A DNA stretch of 64,000 nt from Paenibacillus pabuli (GCF_023101145.1 NZ_CP073714.1:3534001-3598000), one strand, 5' to 3'. Positions 44,307 to 53,397 are shown, numbered from the stretch's first letter. Made by a program: numbers and translations. The notes: generated by a model from the sequence alone, not told the origin.

Positions 44307-45287
44307 ATGAAACAGGATAATAGGTCAAAAACCTTACAACATAAAATCGGTTCCGGATTCAACCACCGCACGACAGCTGAGGAAGTATTGAGTAACACGG
44401 ATTTGTCAGGAAAACTTGCTATCGTCACGGGTGGATATTCCGGATTGGGTCTGGAGACTACACGTGCACTCGTTGGTGCTGGAGCCAAGGTTGTTGTGAC
44501 CGCACGTCGGCCAGCCATCGCCAAAGAGGCTCTTACAGGACTAGCTGGTGTAGAGATCGATGAGCTGGACCTTGCAGACCTCACTAGTGTCCGTGCTTTT
44601 GCTGATCGTTTTCTGGCAAGCCACCGGAGTGTCGACATGTTAATCCTTAATGCGGGGATTATGGCTTGTCCAGAGACTCGTGTAGGCCCGGGCTGGGAAG
44701 CTCAATTTGCTACAAACCACCTTGGACATTTCACCCTGACCAACTTATTATGGCCGGCACTCATCAGCCAAGGAGGAGCACGGGTTGTATCCGTTGCATC
44801 AACTGGGCACCATTTCTCGCCAATTCGCTGGGACGACATGCAATTTGAACAAGGCTATGAAAAGTTTCCTGCTTATGGACAGTCCAAAACAGCAACCATT
44901 CTGTTTAGCGTCGAACTGGATAGACGCGGTGCAGATCAGGGAGTGCGTGCATTCTCTGTACACCCAGGTGGCATTCTGACTCCGTTGCAACGACATATGC
45001 CGAAAGAGGAAATGGTCGCATTGGGCTGGATTGATGAGTCTGGTCAAGTTGCCAATCCAAACTTTAAAACTCCTGAGCAAGGGGCAGCAACGCAAGTATG
45101 GGCAGCGACATCTCCTCAACTAGACGGAAAGGGTGGCGTGTATTGCGAGGATTGTGACATCAGTGAGCCAGCTCCTGCGGACGGAGCCTTCTTTGGAGTC
45201 AAGGATTATGCCATCGACCCTGAGCAAGCCCGTCGTCTCTGGGAAGTTTCAGCCCAGTTGACTCAAACGCATCTGCCAACCTCTTAA
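44307..45287 (+). CDS. Short-chain dehydrogenase/reductase, retinol-dehydrogenase-like
   Basis: A 326-residue SDR of the longer retinol-dehydrogenase/WW-oxidoreductase-like group. NADP-site TGGYSGLG is at residues 41-48, NAG in LNAGIMACP, catalytic Tyr190 and Lys194 in AYGQSKTATI, then SVHPGGILTPL. The substrate is unknown. A MerR-type palindrome in its promoter suggests induction by electrophiles such as aldehydes, as for AdhR/NmlR targets (inference); no merR gene is nearby. AAGGAG precedes the ATG. It is a single-gene unit. Confidence 0.92.
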   Translation: MKQDNRSKTLQHKIGSGFNHRTTAEEVLSNTDLSGKLAIVTGGYSGLGLETTRALVGAGAKVVVTARRPAIAKEALTGLAGVEIDELDLADLTSVRAFADRFLASHRSVDMLILNAGIMACPETRVGPGWEAQFATNHLGHFTLTNLLWPALISQGGARVVSVASTGHHFSPIRWDDMQFEQGYEKFPAYGQSKTATILFSVELDRRGADQGVRAFSVHPGGILTPLQRHMPKEEMVALGWIDESGQVANPNFKTPEQGAATQVWAATSPQLDGKGGVYCEDCDISEPAPADGAFFGVKDYAIDPEQARRLWEVSAQLTQTHLPTS

Positions 45288-45657
45288 GGTCTTTTTTCTG
45301 TTCACGAGGAAATAAAGAGTGATTGGTGCAGAGCATGGAGGGAACGCTAAAGCTAATGAATCTGAGGCGTCTTATTCAAGGGTTCGAAGTGATCATAGAA
45401 ATCTAAAGAACCTGAGACGCGCTATATCATAAATAAAACAGCCGTTTGCACGTTTTTGTCAGCTATTTCAGGAAATAAGGTGTCCTGAAGTTCCTTACTT
45501 TCCAAAAAGAGCAATTGAAGGCGAAATAAGATGTCCTGAGTTGAGTTCCTTAGAAAATCGTTTACTCATTCGCCAGTATAAGCCAGCTTGGATTTGGAGA
45601 TTTTGTAGACACAGACGTTAACCTCCATCATGGTATAGCTTACTTGCACCTTAGGAA
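45288..45657. other. Gene-poor intergenic region
   Basis: About 370 bases with no credible reading frame or ribosome site. The only structure I see is the pair of imperfect direct repeats at 45473-45552. The rest of the 533-base gap to the next gene is a terminator at 45658 and about 140 bases of upstream region. Confidence 0.5.
45473..45552. repeat. Two imperfect direct repeats
   Basis: AAATAAGGTGTCCTGA..GTTCCTTA (45473-45497) and AAATAAGATGTCCTGAG..GTTCCTTA (45524-45551) are about 51 bases apart. The second has a small insertion (TTGA) before GTTCC. They may belong to a dispersed intergenic repeat family, which cannot be shown from one window. Confidence 0.6.
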
Positions 45658-45681
45658 AGTCGCCTGAATGGCGGCTTTTTT
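45658..45681 (+). terminator. Rho-independent terminator, GTCGCC/GGCGGC type
   Basis: AGTCGCC pairs with GGCGGCT around a TGAAT loop, followed by six T. It lies 370 bases downstream of the SDR gene and upstream of the kinase gene. Confidence 0.88.
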
Positions 45682-45820
45682 GTGTTGGAAATGCTCTTCG
45701 TGAACAACGTCCTGTGTAAAAGATGTTTTATAATTGTTTGTGATATACGCCTCCAATGGTCTGTTCTGTATAATTCGTTGTATATCTGGATTCGCTTGCG
45801 GATGATGAATAAGGAGGACA

Positions 45821-46843
45821 ATGATGACTTTTTTTCAAAGTGGGACGCATGAAGAACTTCAAAATTTGCTCGTTCAGGCGAGAAGTGTTTGTCTAAGGGC
45901 ATTAGATAATTATGAAATAGCTTGGGATTGTATACATTTCATTCAGTTGTCAGATACCATCACGTACAAAATCGATACAGCACCATCGAAAAGCTATTTG
46001 CTTCGCATTCATTCCAATCGGCTAAGCAAAGAGGCTATCCGTTCAGAACTTACTTTGCTACAATCATTGGCCACATCCGATGATCTCCATGTACCTCAAG
46101 GTGTGGCTAGTCGCGATGGCTCGTATGTTTTGTCCATGGAGGCAGAAGAGGCGGGAATGTACTTTTATGTCACGATGATGAATTGGGTAGACGGAGAGCA
46201 TATGGACAACAATGAGATTAATGAACGTTGTGTATACCGTATGGGCTTTATGGCCGCAAAGCTCCATGAAGCAACAGCCCGATTTGTACCATCTGTTGGT
46301 TTTGCTCGGCCCACATGGGGCGAAGAAAGTTTTAAAGTGGATATGGCCAAGCTGGGACGTTATTACACAAGGTTTTTATCCAATCAGGCATGGAAGACGT
46401 ATCAGAAAGCATCGCATAAGGTATTATCCCAACTTGCAGACTTGAGTCAGAATCCACAGCATTACGGAATCATCCATGGAGATTTACATATGGGTAACAT
46501 CGTATTTAACGAAGAACAACCTAATCCAATTGATTTTGGCAGATGTGGCTACGGGTATTATCTTTACGATATAGCACACACAATAGTAGGGCTTTACCCA
46601 GCACAACGTTGGGAGTTCATCAGAGGTTATGAAAGTGTAAGGACACTTCCATCAAATTATGTTGAGGTTCTGGAAAGTTTCTTTATCATGTGCATAATTG
46701 AAAATTACAGCCACCACTCTTCCGACCCTAGAGAAGCATCAGGATTAATAGATGAGCAACCGTACGCACAAGCATGTATCAGAGAATATTTAATGAATGC
46801 TCCATTTCTTTTCAACGGGATAGAAGTGCAGGAAGTCACTTAA
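45821..46843 (+). CDS. APH-type phosphotransferase (kinase-fold enzyme)
   Basis: A 340-residue protein of the aminoglycoside-phosphotransferase/choline-kinase/SrkA fold. The catalytic loop HGDLHMGNI has D221, and the metal-binding aspartate is D238 in PIDFGRCGYG. The N-lobe has the strand YLLRIHS near the expected ATP lysine position, though a lysine is not obvious there. The sequence resembles SrkA/RdoA-like or homoserine-kinase-like members more than true aminoglycoside-resistance enzymes, so a resistance function should not be assumed. AAGGAGG precedes the two adjacent ATG codons. Confidence 0.88.
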   Translation: MMTFFQSGTHEELQNLLVQARSVCLRALDNYEIAWDCIHFIQLSDTITYKIDTAPSKSYLLRIHSNRLSKEAIRSELTLLQSLATSDDLHVPQGVASRDGSYVLSMEAEEAGMYFYVTMMNWVDGEHMDNNEINERCVYRMGFMAAKLHEATARFVPSVGFARPTWGEESFKVDMAKLGRYYTRFLSNQAWKTYQKASHKVLSQLADLSQNPQHYGIIHGDLHMGNIVFNEEQPNPIDFGRCGYGYYLYDIAHTIVGLYPAQRWEFIRGYESVRTLPSNYVEVLESFFIMCIIENYSHHSSDPREASGLIDEQPYAQACIREYLMNAPFLFNGIEVQEVT

Positions 46844-46960
46844 ATGAACGTCTTGAAATCAGCTCAACTGCTTCTTATCTTGCTCGTATGGCATCACGTC
46901 TTCAGGAAGTTTCAGAATAGTTTAAGGTTTGAAAATTTAATCATTTCCAAATAAAAATGT

Positions 46961-47000
46961 AAAACGCATCGAATTCATGGACTCGATGCGTTTATTTTAT
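46961..47000. terminator. Bidirectional rho-independent terminator
   Basis: AAACGCATCGA pairs with TCGATGCGTTT (46983-46993) and is followed by ATTTTAT. It lies between the convergent kinase and HXXEE genes. Confidence 0.88.
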
Positions 47001-47015
47001 ATTGAAGTCGCAGGT

Positions 47016-47660
47016 TTATTTTTTTGTATAAGAACCTAATTGTTTCTGTGAAAATCGGTGAATGGAGTTTTTGTTTTTTAGCCACATATTGCCTTTAACA
47101 ATTAAAACATAAACGGCTACGACAAAATAAATCGTGCTCCATAGCCAGTCTATGGGTGTTATTATATTCTGTTCATAGGCATATTTAATGTACCAGATTC
47201 CAATTGGCAAATGCAGCAATATCGCTGAACCTAATCCAGGATTATACATGCTTTTAGCTTTTATATTGGCGAAGATTCCATGCCAGATAATCTGGAAGAA
47301 GCCCATTAATATAGGCGCCAGACCCAGCCATACAACGGAAGGGAAGAATACAGGTGGCAAATAAAATACATAGGCGATAATCAGATTAATAATCATAGCT
47401 GACTGCTGATTTAACGGATATCTCTCAGGTTCTTTACTTTGGAACAGAATTTTATTAAACAAACCTGCAAAGTAACCCGGCCATCGGTATTCTTCAAATT
47501 GATGCAGAAGAATGGCAACAAAACTTAACCATAAGATGCTGTTAATGCGCGGAAGCGTTCCCCAATCCATGATGAGATAAATACATACAAGGAGTGCAAT
47601 GATCAATCCCAAGTCCTGCCAGTATTTTCTTAACATGTTCAACCGAATCATCTCCATCAT
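47016..47660 (-). CDS. HXXEE-domain membrane protein
   Basis: A 214-residue protein with about five or six hydrophobic segments. The family motif is visible as HQFEEYRWPGYFAG near residue 53, with a second conserved histidine in LHLPIGIWYI. No biochemical function is established for the family as far as I know. The start codon abuts the stop of the TetR gene upstream, so the two are an operon and the TetR protein probably controls it. The exact start (47660, 47657 or 47651) is uncertain because the ribosome site is weak. Confidence 0.88.
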   Translation of the reverse strand: MMEMIRLNMLRKYWQDLGLIIALLVCIYLIMDWGTLPRINSILWLSFVAILLHQFEEYRWPGYFAGLFNKILFQSKEPERYPLNQQSAMIINLIIAYVFYLPPVFFPSVVWLGLAPILMGFFQIIWHGIFANIKAKSMYNPGLGSAILLHLPIGIWYIKYAYEQNIITPIDWLWSTIYFVVAVYVLIVKGNMWLKNKNSIHRFSQKQLGSYTKK

Positions 47661-48242
47661 TTAATGAAAGTATCTTTCAAAGAGCAAGTCGATTTGTGCA
47701 TCCATAGAAGCAATCTTCACAGAAGCTCCCTTTTCCAGAATAGGTCTCATAAGTGCTGGGAGAAATAGGGCCCCAAAAATTTGCGTCATCATTGTAATCA
47801 ATCGTTCCGGTTCTTGTTCTCCGGTGATCTCTTTTAACGTATTTTGAACTTTGGGGAACCCCATTAAATTTAAAAATGAGCCGTACTCCTGTTGAGATGA
47901 GAAGTCTGCTGAACCCATAAGAATAATTCTGGATAACAATTCGGGATATTCACGGATGACTTGTAAATAATCCACCAAAAATTGTTTCAAACGATCTTTG
48001 GCGGGAATGGAAATTTCGTCAAGTATATCAAAGGTATGCTGAAAGCTGCTCAAAATCATTTTAATAGATTCGCTGATCAAGTTTTCTTTGGACCCGAAGT
48101 AATAATTAACAAGGGATACATTAGTGCCAGAGGCTTCGGCAATTTTTCGGATGGTGATGCCTTCAAATCCGCTTTGTTTGGTGAACTCCAGTGTGGCCTG
48201 CATAATCTTTTCTTTTGTTTCACTTTTCTTGTCTGGTTCCAT
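47661..48242 (-). CDS. TetR/AcrR-family transcriptional repressor
   Basis: A 193-residue regulator. The N-terminal helix-turn-helix is typical (KEKIMQATLEFTKQSGFEGITIRKIAEASGTNVSLVNYYFGSKENLI, residues 10-56), followed by the all-helical ligand and dimerization domain. The start at 48242 follows TTGGAGG; the longer open frame to 48260 would begin inside that site. A 23-bp near-perfect palindrome at 48269-48291 between promoter and start is the probable self-operator. Genes regulated: itself and the HXXEE gene. Confidence 0.93.
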   Translation of the reverse strand: MEPDKKSETKEKIMQATLEFTKQSGFEGITIRKIAEASGTNVSLVNYYFGSKENLISESIKMILSSFQHTFDILDEISIPAKDRLKQFLVDYLQVIREYPELLSRIILMGSADFSSQQEYGSFLNLMGFPKVQNTLKEITGEQEPERLITMMTQIFGALFLPALMRPILEKGASVKIASMDAQIDLLFERYFH

Positions 48243-48268
48243 AATTAAAACCTCCAACAAAGTAATTT

Positions 48269-48291
48269 AAACATTGTTTTAAACAGTGTTT
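48269..48291. promoter_or_regulatory. TetR operator palindrome
   Basis: AAACATTGTTT-T-AAACAGTGTTT, two 11-bp arms with one mismatched pair around a central base, located between the tetR promoter and ribosome site. Confidence 0.65.
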
Positions 48292-48297
48292 GAATTT

Positions 48298-48325
48298 ATA
48301 TTAGCACGTTTTCCTAATATTTCAA
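48298..48325 (-). promoter_or_regulatory. Promoter of the tetR-HXXEE operon
   Basis: On the minus strand, -35 TTGAAA (48325-48320), 16-base spacer, -10 TAATAT (48303-48298), directly followed by the operator palindrome. Confidence 0.5.
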
Positions 48326-48447
48326 GGTGTTTTATTATGAAATGCGGAAAGGTTGATGTAACAACTAATTATCGGTAAACAAAAACTGTTATACCTGTGG
48401 TATGTTTTACCTACGAATATTACGCTTCAATGTGAGAGGGAGATTGT

Positions 48448-49362
48448 ATGCCACAAGTAAAAAGAGTAATTCGGAGCAAGTGGTTTCTATGGATAACAGG
48501 TGTTGTCGGTATTTTGATCGCTGCCTTTTGCGTACTATCCTTCATCCTCGTAAATTCGGTATCGGCTACTTTTGAAGCCGGAAGTGTTGAAGAAAAATAT
48601 GCTCTACCTGGCACGTACGAGGTAGATGCGCTGGAGATCAAGGACGAACAAGGCGAGAAGCTCTACAGGGTTTATTCTCCGCAATCAACGGATGTCATGC
48701 ACCCGCTCATCGCTTGGGGTAACGGAACGGGGGCATTACCTGACAATTATGATCAGTTGTTAAGACACCTGGCCAGTTGGGGATTTATCGTCATTGATAC
48801 ATACAGCCAAACCACAGGTACAGGAAAAGAAATTATGGCTGCGATTCAATATATGCTCAATGAAAATGAAGCGACGGTCAGCCCGTTCTATCACAGGATT
48901 CAAAAAGATCGGGTCGGTGCGGCAGGACATTCGCAGGGATCAACGGGTGTGATTAACGCTCATACGAACTTTGAGAACGGGGATCTCATCAAAACAGTTG
49001 TATCGATTGCTCTGCCTGATCTGAAATATTGTGATCCAGAGGATGTGTATGATACATCCGCGATGAAGGTTCCATTTTTTGTTATAGGGGGGACCCGAGA
49101 TTTCATCATCTCTCCGTCAGACTCCAACAAATTGGCAGTGGAGAATACCAATCCGGATCTTCCGGTCTTAATGGCCATGGCTAAAGGCGCTGCACATACA
49201 GCGATAGAGCAGGATGGAGGGCAGCATAGAGGTTATTTGACAGCTTGGATGAGATATCGATTGATGAATGATTCGGAGGCTAGTATGGCCTTTGTTGGAA
49301 AGAATGCTGAAATAGGAAACAATAAAATTTGGAAGGATGTTACTTCCGCAAATTTACTATAG
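48448..49362 (+). CDS. Membrane-anchored alpha/beta hydrolase (chlorophyllase/cutinase-like)
   Basis: A 304-residue protein. An N-terminal membrane segment (residues 12-36) is followed by an extracytoplasmic alpha/beta hydrolase. The nucleophile elbow is GHSQGS with Ser162; the oxyanion region WGNGTGALP and the histidine in GAAHTAI are present, and an aspartate in GGTRDFIISP fits the third catalytic position. This pattern matches the chlorophyllase/PETase-like esterase group. The substrate is unknown. GAGAGGGAG precedes the ATG. Confidence 0.9.
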   Translation: MPQVKRVIRSKWFLWITGVVGILIAAFCVLSFILVNSVSATFEAGSVEEKYALPGTYEVDALEIKDEQGEKLYRVYSPQSTDVMHPLIAWGNGTGALPDNYDQLLRHLASWGFIVIDTYSQTTGTGKEIMAAIQYMLNENEATVSPFYHRIQKDRVGAAGHSQGSTGVINAHTNFENGDLIKTVVSIALPDLKYCDPEDVYDTSAMKVPFFVIGGTRDFIISPSDSNKLAVENTNPDLPVLMAMAKGAAHTAIEQDGGQHRGYLTAWMRYRLMNDSEASMAFVGKNAEIGNNKIWKDVTSANLL

Positions 49363-49380
49363 TCATAGTTCACATAGCTC

Positions 49381-49414
49381 GAAGGACCCTTCTAAAATGG
49401 AAGGGTCCTTCTTC
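49381..49414. terminator. Bidirectional rho-independent terminator
   Basis: GAAGGACCCTT pairs with AAGGGTCCTTC (49401-49411) around a 9-base loop. It lies between the convergent hydrolase and GntR-LacI genes. Confidence 0.85.
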
Positions 49415-49516
49415 GTATTTACATGAAAAACATTTTGAGGGATTGAAATGGCGATATTGAATGTCGCTATAAACGTTTTCAGAAAAGCATCCTTTTTGAA
49501 AGCCAAGTAACGGTGG

Positions 49517-50632
49517 CTATGATTTCGCTTTTGCTGTTGACTGTCTGGGAACAAGCATCGTGGGTAACTTAACCTGAAGATACTCACTGCTTGGATTCTC
49601 CACTTGTTTCAGGATGACTCTGCCCGCTTCTCGTCCGAGTTCAAGTTCCTGTTGGACAACAGCCGTGGGCGGAATGATACAGAACTCCGGAAATTCGACA
49701 TCATCAAAGAACACGACAGATAAATCTTCTGGTACAGAGATTCCCATCTGAATCGCCGCTTGAATAACATGAGGGCTGAAATTGGAGGATAGAAGGGCCG
49801 TCATCTGCGGATTTGCCTGTAAAAACTTCTGAATCATCATGATAACCTCTTCATCGCTGTCACTCATGGCCAGACGTGTCATCTGTATACTTCGATCAAT
49901 CAGAATATGATGGTCCTCCAAAGCTTTCTCATACCCATGCAATCTGTCCTCAATACTTGATGTCCCCTCAGCAAGAGTGGAAATAAAGCCAATTCGACTG
50001 TGTCCAAGCTCATGAAGATGCTTAACTGCCTGTATAGCTGCTTCATGGTTGTCCGAGCTGATGGAGTTCGTCTCTACCCCTTTCAGAGTGCGGTCCAACA
50101 GGACAAGGGGAAAGCGATTTAGCGTAAGCGCAAGAATCTCATTGTTATAGTGCTCCCCCTCAACTGGATAGATAATTAGTCCTCTGACGCCTGCCTGTTT
50201 CATTTCCTGGATTTTGAGAATCTCTGTCTCTTGTGAATCATTCGTCTTGGCAAATAACAATTGATAGCCATTCTCTGAAAGGATGTCCTCAATTCCGCTC
50301 AGCAGATTGGCGGTGAATCGATTGTCGAGACGGGGGAGAAGGAACCCGATCGTCGGTGCTGTGAGAGGCTCTTTTACCGCTGAAGTGATGTTATGAATTT
50401 CCTCCGGGCTGTGATCGTTGACAAAGGTACCTTTGCCCTGAAGTCGGTAGACCACTCCTTTATCCACCAGAGCTGTAAGGGCATTTTTCACCGTGATGCG
50501 GCTCACACTGAATTGTTCAGCAAGTTCATTTTCGGAGGGGATTCGGCTGCCCGGTTTCCAATTCCCGCTTCGAATCTGGTCAATGATATATGTTTCGATT
50601 TTCTTGTACATTGGCTTGAAGGTTCTCACCAT
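49517..50632 (-). CDS. GntR-family regulator with LacI-type sugar-binding domain
   Basis: A 371-residue regulator with the same design as the one at 7525: a GntR winged helix (PMYKKIETYIIDQIRSGNWKPGSRIPSENELAEQF..., ending GKGTFV, residues 5-72) and a LacI-type effector domain (IGFLLPRLDNRFTANLLSGIEDIL, LGHSRIGFISTLAEGTS, LSVVFFDDVEFPEF). It is divergent from the third ABC-importer/GH38 locus, whose repressor it probably is. GGAG lies 11-12 bases before the ATG, a rather long spacing. Confidence 0.92.
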   Translation of the reverse strand: MVRTFKPMYKKIETYIIDQIRSGNWKPGSRIPSENELAEQFSVSRITVKNALTALVDKGVVYRLQGKGTFVNDHSPEEIHNITSAVKEPLTAPTIGFLLPRLDNRFTANLLSGIEDILSENGYQLLFAKTNDSQETEILKIQEMKQAGVRGLIIYPVEGEHYNNEILALTLNRFPLVLLDRTLKGVETNSISSDNHEAAIQAVKHLHELGHSRIGFISTLAEGTSSIEDRLHGYEKALEDHHILIDRSIQMTRLAMSDSDEEVIMMIQKFLQANPQMTALLSSNFSPHVIQAAIQMGISVPEDLSVVFFDDVEFPEFCIIPPTAVVQQELELGREAGRVILKQVENPSSEYLQVKLPTMLVPRQSTAKAKS

Positions 50633-51039
50633 CGCATTTTATCTCCAATCACTATTAGTTCGTTCTAAATATATTATATTAATACAACATATACAAGTGC
50701 TAAAAATGAATAACAAGTGAGTAAGATAAGAAGATTAAAATTACGAACAAATATGATAAAAAAACCTTGTGAATAAACAGTATATTAGAATTTTTCATAG
50801 TTAAGTTGTATCTAAAAATAAACATTTACAAGTAAAAGTATGTTGTTTATATTGTTTTTAAAGTTTGTTGGATAAAGCGTTTCCAACAAGCCTTCACAAT
50901 CTTATCTATGTTATAAATTTTTTCTCAAGAGTTCCTTCATTCAAAAAGGGGGTGCAGCAGTTTTTAACGCCAATTTGTTGTCGTGGGATATTCATTAAGC
51001 CAGAAACGAACCAAAATTAAAGATAAGGGTGGTTGCGGG
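50633..51039. other. Divergent regulatory region of the third glycan locus
   Basis: A 407-base AT-rich gap with no credible gene. Related elements ATTAGTTCGTTCTAAAT (50654-50670) and TTACGAACAAAT (50741-50752, inverted) share the core GTTCGT and could be operators of the GntR-LacI protein. A weaker cre-like ATAAAGCGTTTCCA lies at 50872-50885, inside a TTGGA...TCCAA inverted repeat. No promoter could be assigned with confidence. Confidence 0.4.
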
Positions 51040-52419
51040 ATGAAAAAAAGAGCAGGCATGATCGTTACTTTGTTAACTGTTTTCTCACTCATTGTAAGCG
51101 CTTGCGGTGACGCGCAGTCCGGGGGAACGGAATCCAAAGCGAGTAAAGAGCTGACGATGTGGACGTGGAAGGTTGCTTACACGCCAGGAATTGAAGCAGC
51201 CGCGAAATTGTATGAAGAGAAAACAGGGATCAAAGTCAAACTGGAGACCTTTACACCGGATGATACGTATCGCCAAAAATTCCAGGCAGCAGCCAACTCC
51301 AAAAATTTGCCTGATATCGTGAACTGGTGGGCGACGGCAGGCGATTCCATCGAGAACTCAGTGCTCGAACTGTCAGGTGAAATCGACGATGATCTGTTGA
51401 ACAGCTACTACAGTGCTGCAATGGACCCGATCATTGTCACACAGAGCCAGGTTGATTCTTGGAAAGAAGACAAGAATGCCACCACGATTCAAAAGTCACT
51501 GAAGACTGGTCAGTTCTACGGGCTGCCGCTCGATATCGGAGGATTCTTTACTTTCTATGGAAACAAGAAGCTGATCGAAGAAGCAGGGCTGGCAGCGGAA
51601 GCACCCAAAACGTGGGAAGAATTCGTCACCATGATGGAGACTGTCAAAGAGAAAACAGGTACTCCTGGGCTTGTATTTGGTGCAAAGCTGCCTGATCTGT
51701 GGGAAAACTGGGCCGGTTCGGCACTGTCCATTATGCTGAACGAACCTCAAGGTTATATTGATCTGCTCGAAAGAAAGTCCAAACTAAGCGACCCTTCAAA
51801 TCTGCCGGTTGTGAAAGCCATGGAGACACTGGCAAACAAAGATCTGTTGATGCCGGGAATTTTGTCAACGGATATTGATGGAGCAGACCAGGCCTTTGCT
51901 GCTGGCAAAGCCGCTTTCGATCTCGGTGGTTCCTTCACAATGTCTACGCTGCTGGCTATGGGAATGAGTCCTGACGATATTTTCACCTTCCCTGTACCAC
52001 CGCTTGAAGGATCGAAAATCAACAGCTGGACGACTGATCCATTCACGTTAACGATGTTGTCGGTGAATAAAGATTCGCAGAACAAGGCTGAAGCGCTCGA
52101 TTTCATTAAATTCCTGACAGGTGATCCGGATGCTGCTGTTGCTTTTGCTAATGCGGCTTATACAGTACCTGCGCTGAATCTGGGCGATCGTGCAAATGAT
52201 CTGGACCCGAACCTGAAATCAATTTCAGATGCATTTGCTGCCGAACCTGGTCCATACAGTCAAGCTTCACCAGCGATCAATACGTACCGTGGCAAGCACA
52301 AAGAGTGGGAAGTGTATGCCCAGTCCATGCAATCCATGATCGAGAAAAAGATGACTGCTGAACAAGTCGCCAAGAAGTTCGACGACACCATGGAAAGTTT
52401 AAAAGCGAGCGGGAACTAG
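51040..52419 (+). CDS. Sugar ABC transporter substrate-binding lipoprotein
   Basis: Ligand receptor (459 residues) of the third importer, closer to the MalE/UgpB-type binding proteins than to the other two in the window. The ATG at 51040 gives a lipoprotein signal (MKKRAGMIVTLLTVFSLIVSAC, Cys22). The frame is open upstream to 50983, but no signal peptide would then be at the N-terminus. The mature protein has the usual LTMWTWKVAYTPGIEAAAKLYEEKTGIKV opening. It heads an operon with two permeases, a GH38 mannosidase, an SLH protein and an enolase-family enzyme. Confidence 0.93.
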   Translation: MKKRAGMIVTLLTVFSLIVSACGDAQSGGTESKASKELTMWTWKVAYTPGIEAAAKLYEEKTGIKVKLETFTPDDTYRQKFQAAANSKNLPDIVNWWATAGDSIENSVLELSGEIDDDLLNSYYSAAMDPIIVTQSQVDSWKEDKNATTIQKSLKTGQFYGLPLDIGGFFTFYGNKKLIEEAGLAAEAPKTWEEFVTMMETVKEKTGTPGLVFGAKLPDLWENWAGSALSIMLNEPQGYIDLLERKSKLSDPSNLPVVKAMETLANKDLLMPGILSTDIDGADQAFAAGKAAFDLGGSFTMSTLLAMGMSPDDIFTFPVPPLEGSKINSWTTDPFTLTMLSVNKDSQNKAEALDFIKFLTGDPDAAVAFANAAYTVPALNLGDRANDLDPNLKSISDAFAAEPGPYSQASPAINTYRGKHKEWEVYAQSMQSMIEKKMTAEQVAKKFDDTMESLKASGN

Positions 52420-52491
52420 GACAATCAAAGCAATCGGCATGCCTCATAAGGGGCTGTCGATTGCCAAATTGAGAGCAAAAGGTGATTGATC

Positions 52492-53385
52492 ATGATAAAA
52501 AGTCGAAATAAATGGATGCCGTATCTCTTTTTACTGCCGGGCGTGCTTTTGTTTCTTGCCATCGGCGTGTATTCGGTCGGATTCTCGATCATGCTCAGCT
52601 TTTATAACTGGTCCGGGATTGATTTTTCCACCGCAAGGTTTGAAGGTCTGGCGAATTTCCGTCAATTCCTGCTCGGTGATGATCCGATTGTAACCCGGAA
52701 TTTCTATAATGCCGTTCTGCACAATCTGATTATTGCGGTTTCACAGGTTGTGGTTGTCGTTCCAATCGCACTTGTGCTGGCATTTGTGCTGCAAAATACG
52801 AAGGCAGCAACGTGGTACCGGACGATTTATTTTCTGCCGATGATCGCATCTGGTGTAGCTATCTTTTATGTATGGAAAGGCTTGTTTGAACCTAGTGGAG
52901 CGTTCAACTCACTCTTCTTATGGATGGGCTTGGATTTCCTTGCTGTACCAGGTGGAATGCTAGGGAGTTCGTCTACTTCTTTACTCGGTATTATTTTGAC
53001 ATCAATCTGGGGCGGTCTGCCAGGAACGCTGATTCTGTACTACGCTGGTCTGACTTCCATTGATCCAACACTGTATGAAGCAGCAAGTGTGGATGGTGCC
53101 AAGAAAACAACCATGATATTGAAAATTACCTGGCCGTTACTGAAGCCAATCACGCTTATTGCCGTCATTCAGATGGTGAACGGAGCCTTTCAGGCCTTTG
53201 AGAATGTGTTCATCATGACGGGCGGCGGACCGGCTGGCAGTTCGGAGGTTATTGGTACACTTGTGTACCGTACAGCTTTTCTAAACAATGATTATGGTCT
53301 GGCCAGCGCCATCGGGTGGGTATCATTTCTGATTACAGGTGCCATAGCCATATTCAGTATTCGCTCATTCAAGGCAGACATCTAA
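52492..53385 (+). CDS. Sugar ABC transporter permease, UgpA/MalF-type
   Basis: First permease (297 residues) of the third importer, with about six membrane segments and EAA loop LYEAASVDGAKKTTM. The ATG at 52492 follows AAAGGTGAT; a TTG two codons earlier is less likely. It is followed 12 bases later by the second permease. No ATPase gene is present. Confidence 0.93.
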   Translation: MIKSRNKWMPYLFLLPGVLLFLAIGVYSVGFSIMLSFYNWSGIDFSTARFEGLANFRQFLLGDDPIVTRNFYNAVLHNLIIAVSQVVVVVPIALVLAFVLQNTKAATWYRTIYFLPMIASGVAIFYVWKGLFEPSGAFNSLFLWMGLDFLAVPGGMLGSSSTSLLGIILTSIWGGLPGTLILYYAGLTSIDPTLYEAASVDGAKKTTMILKITWPLLKPITLIAVIQMVNGAFQAFENVFIMTGGGPAGSSEVIGTLVYRTAFLNNDYGLASAIGWVSFLITGAIAIFSIRSFKADI

Positions 53386-53397
53386 AAGGAGGAGCAC

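Noticed and set aside
45821..46843. Aminoglycoside resistance gene
   Set aside because: Only the general APH kinase fold is supported; the sequence is closer in feel to housekeeping small-molecule or protein kinases, and there is no mobile context.
50872..50885. cre site before the third importer
   Set aside because: ATAAAGCGTTTCCA lacks the leading TG and one further position; kept only as a remark in the regulatory region.
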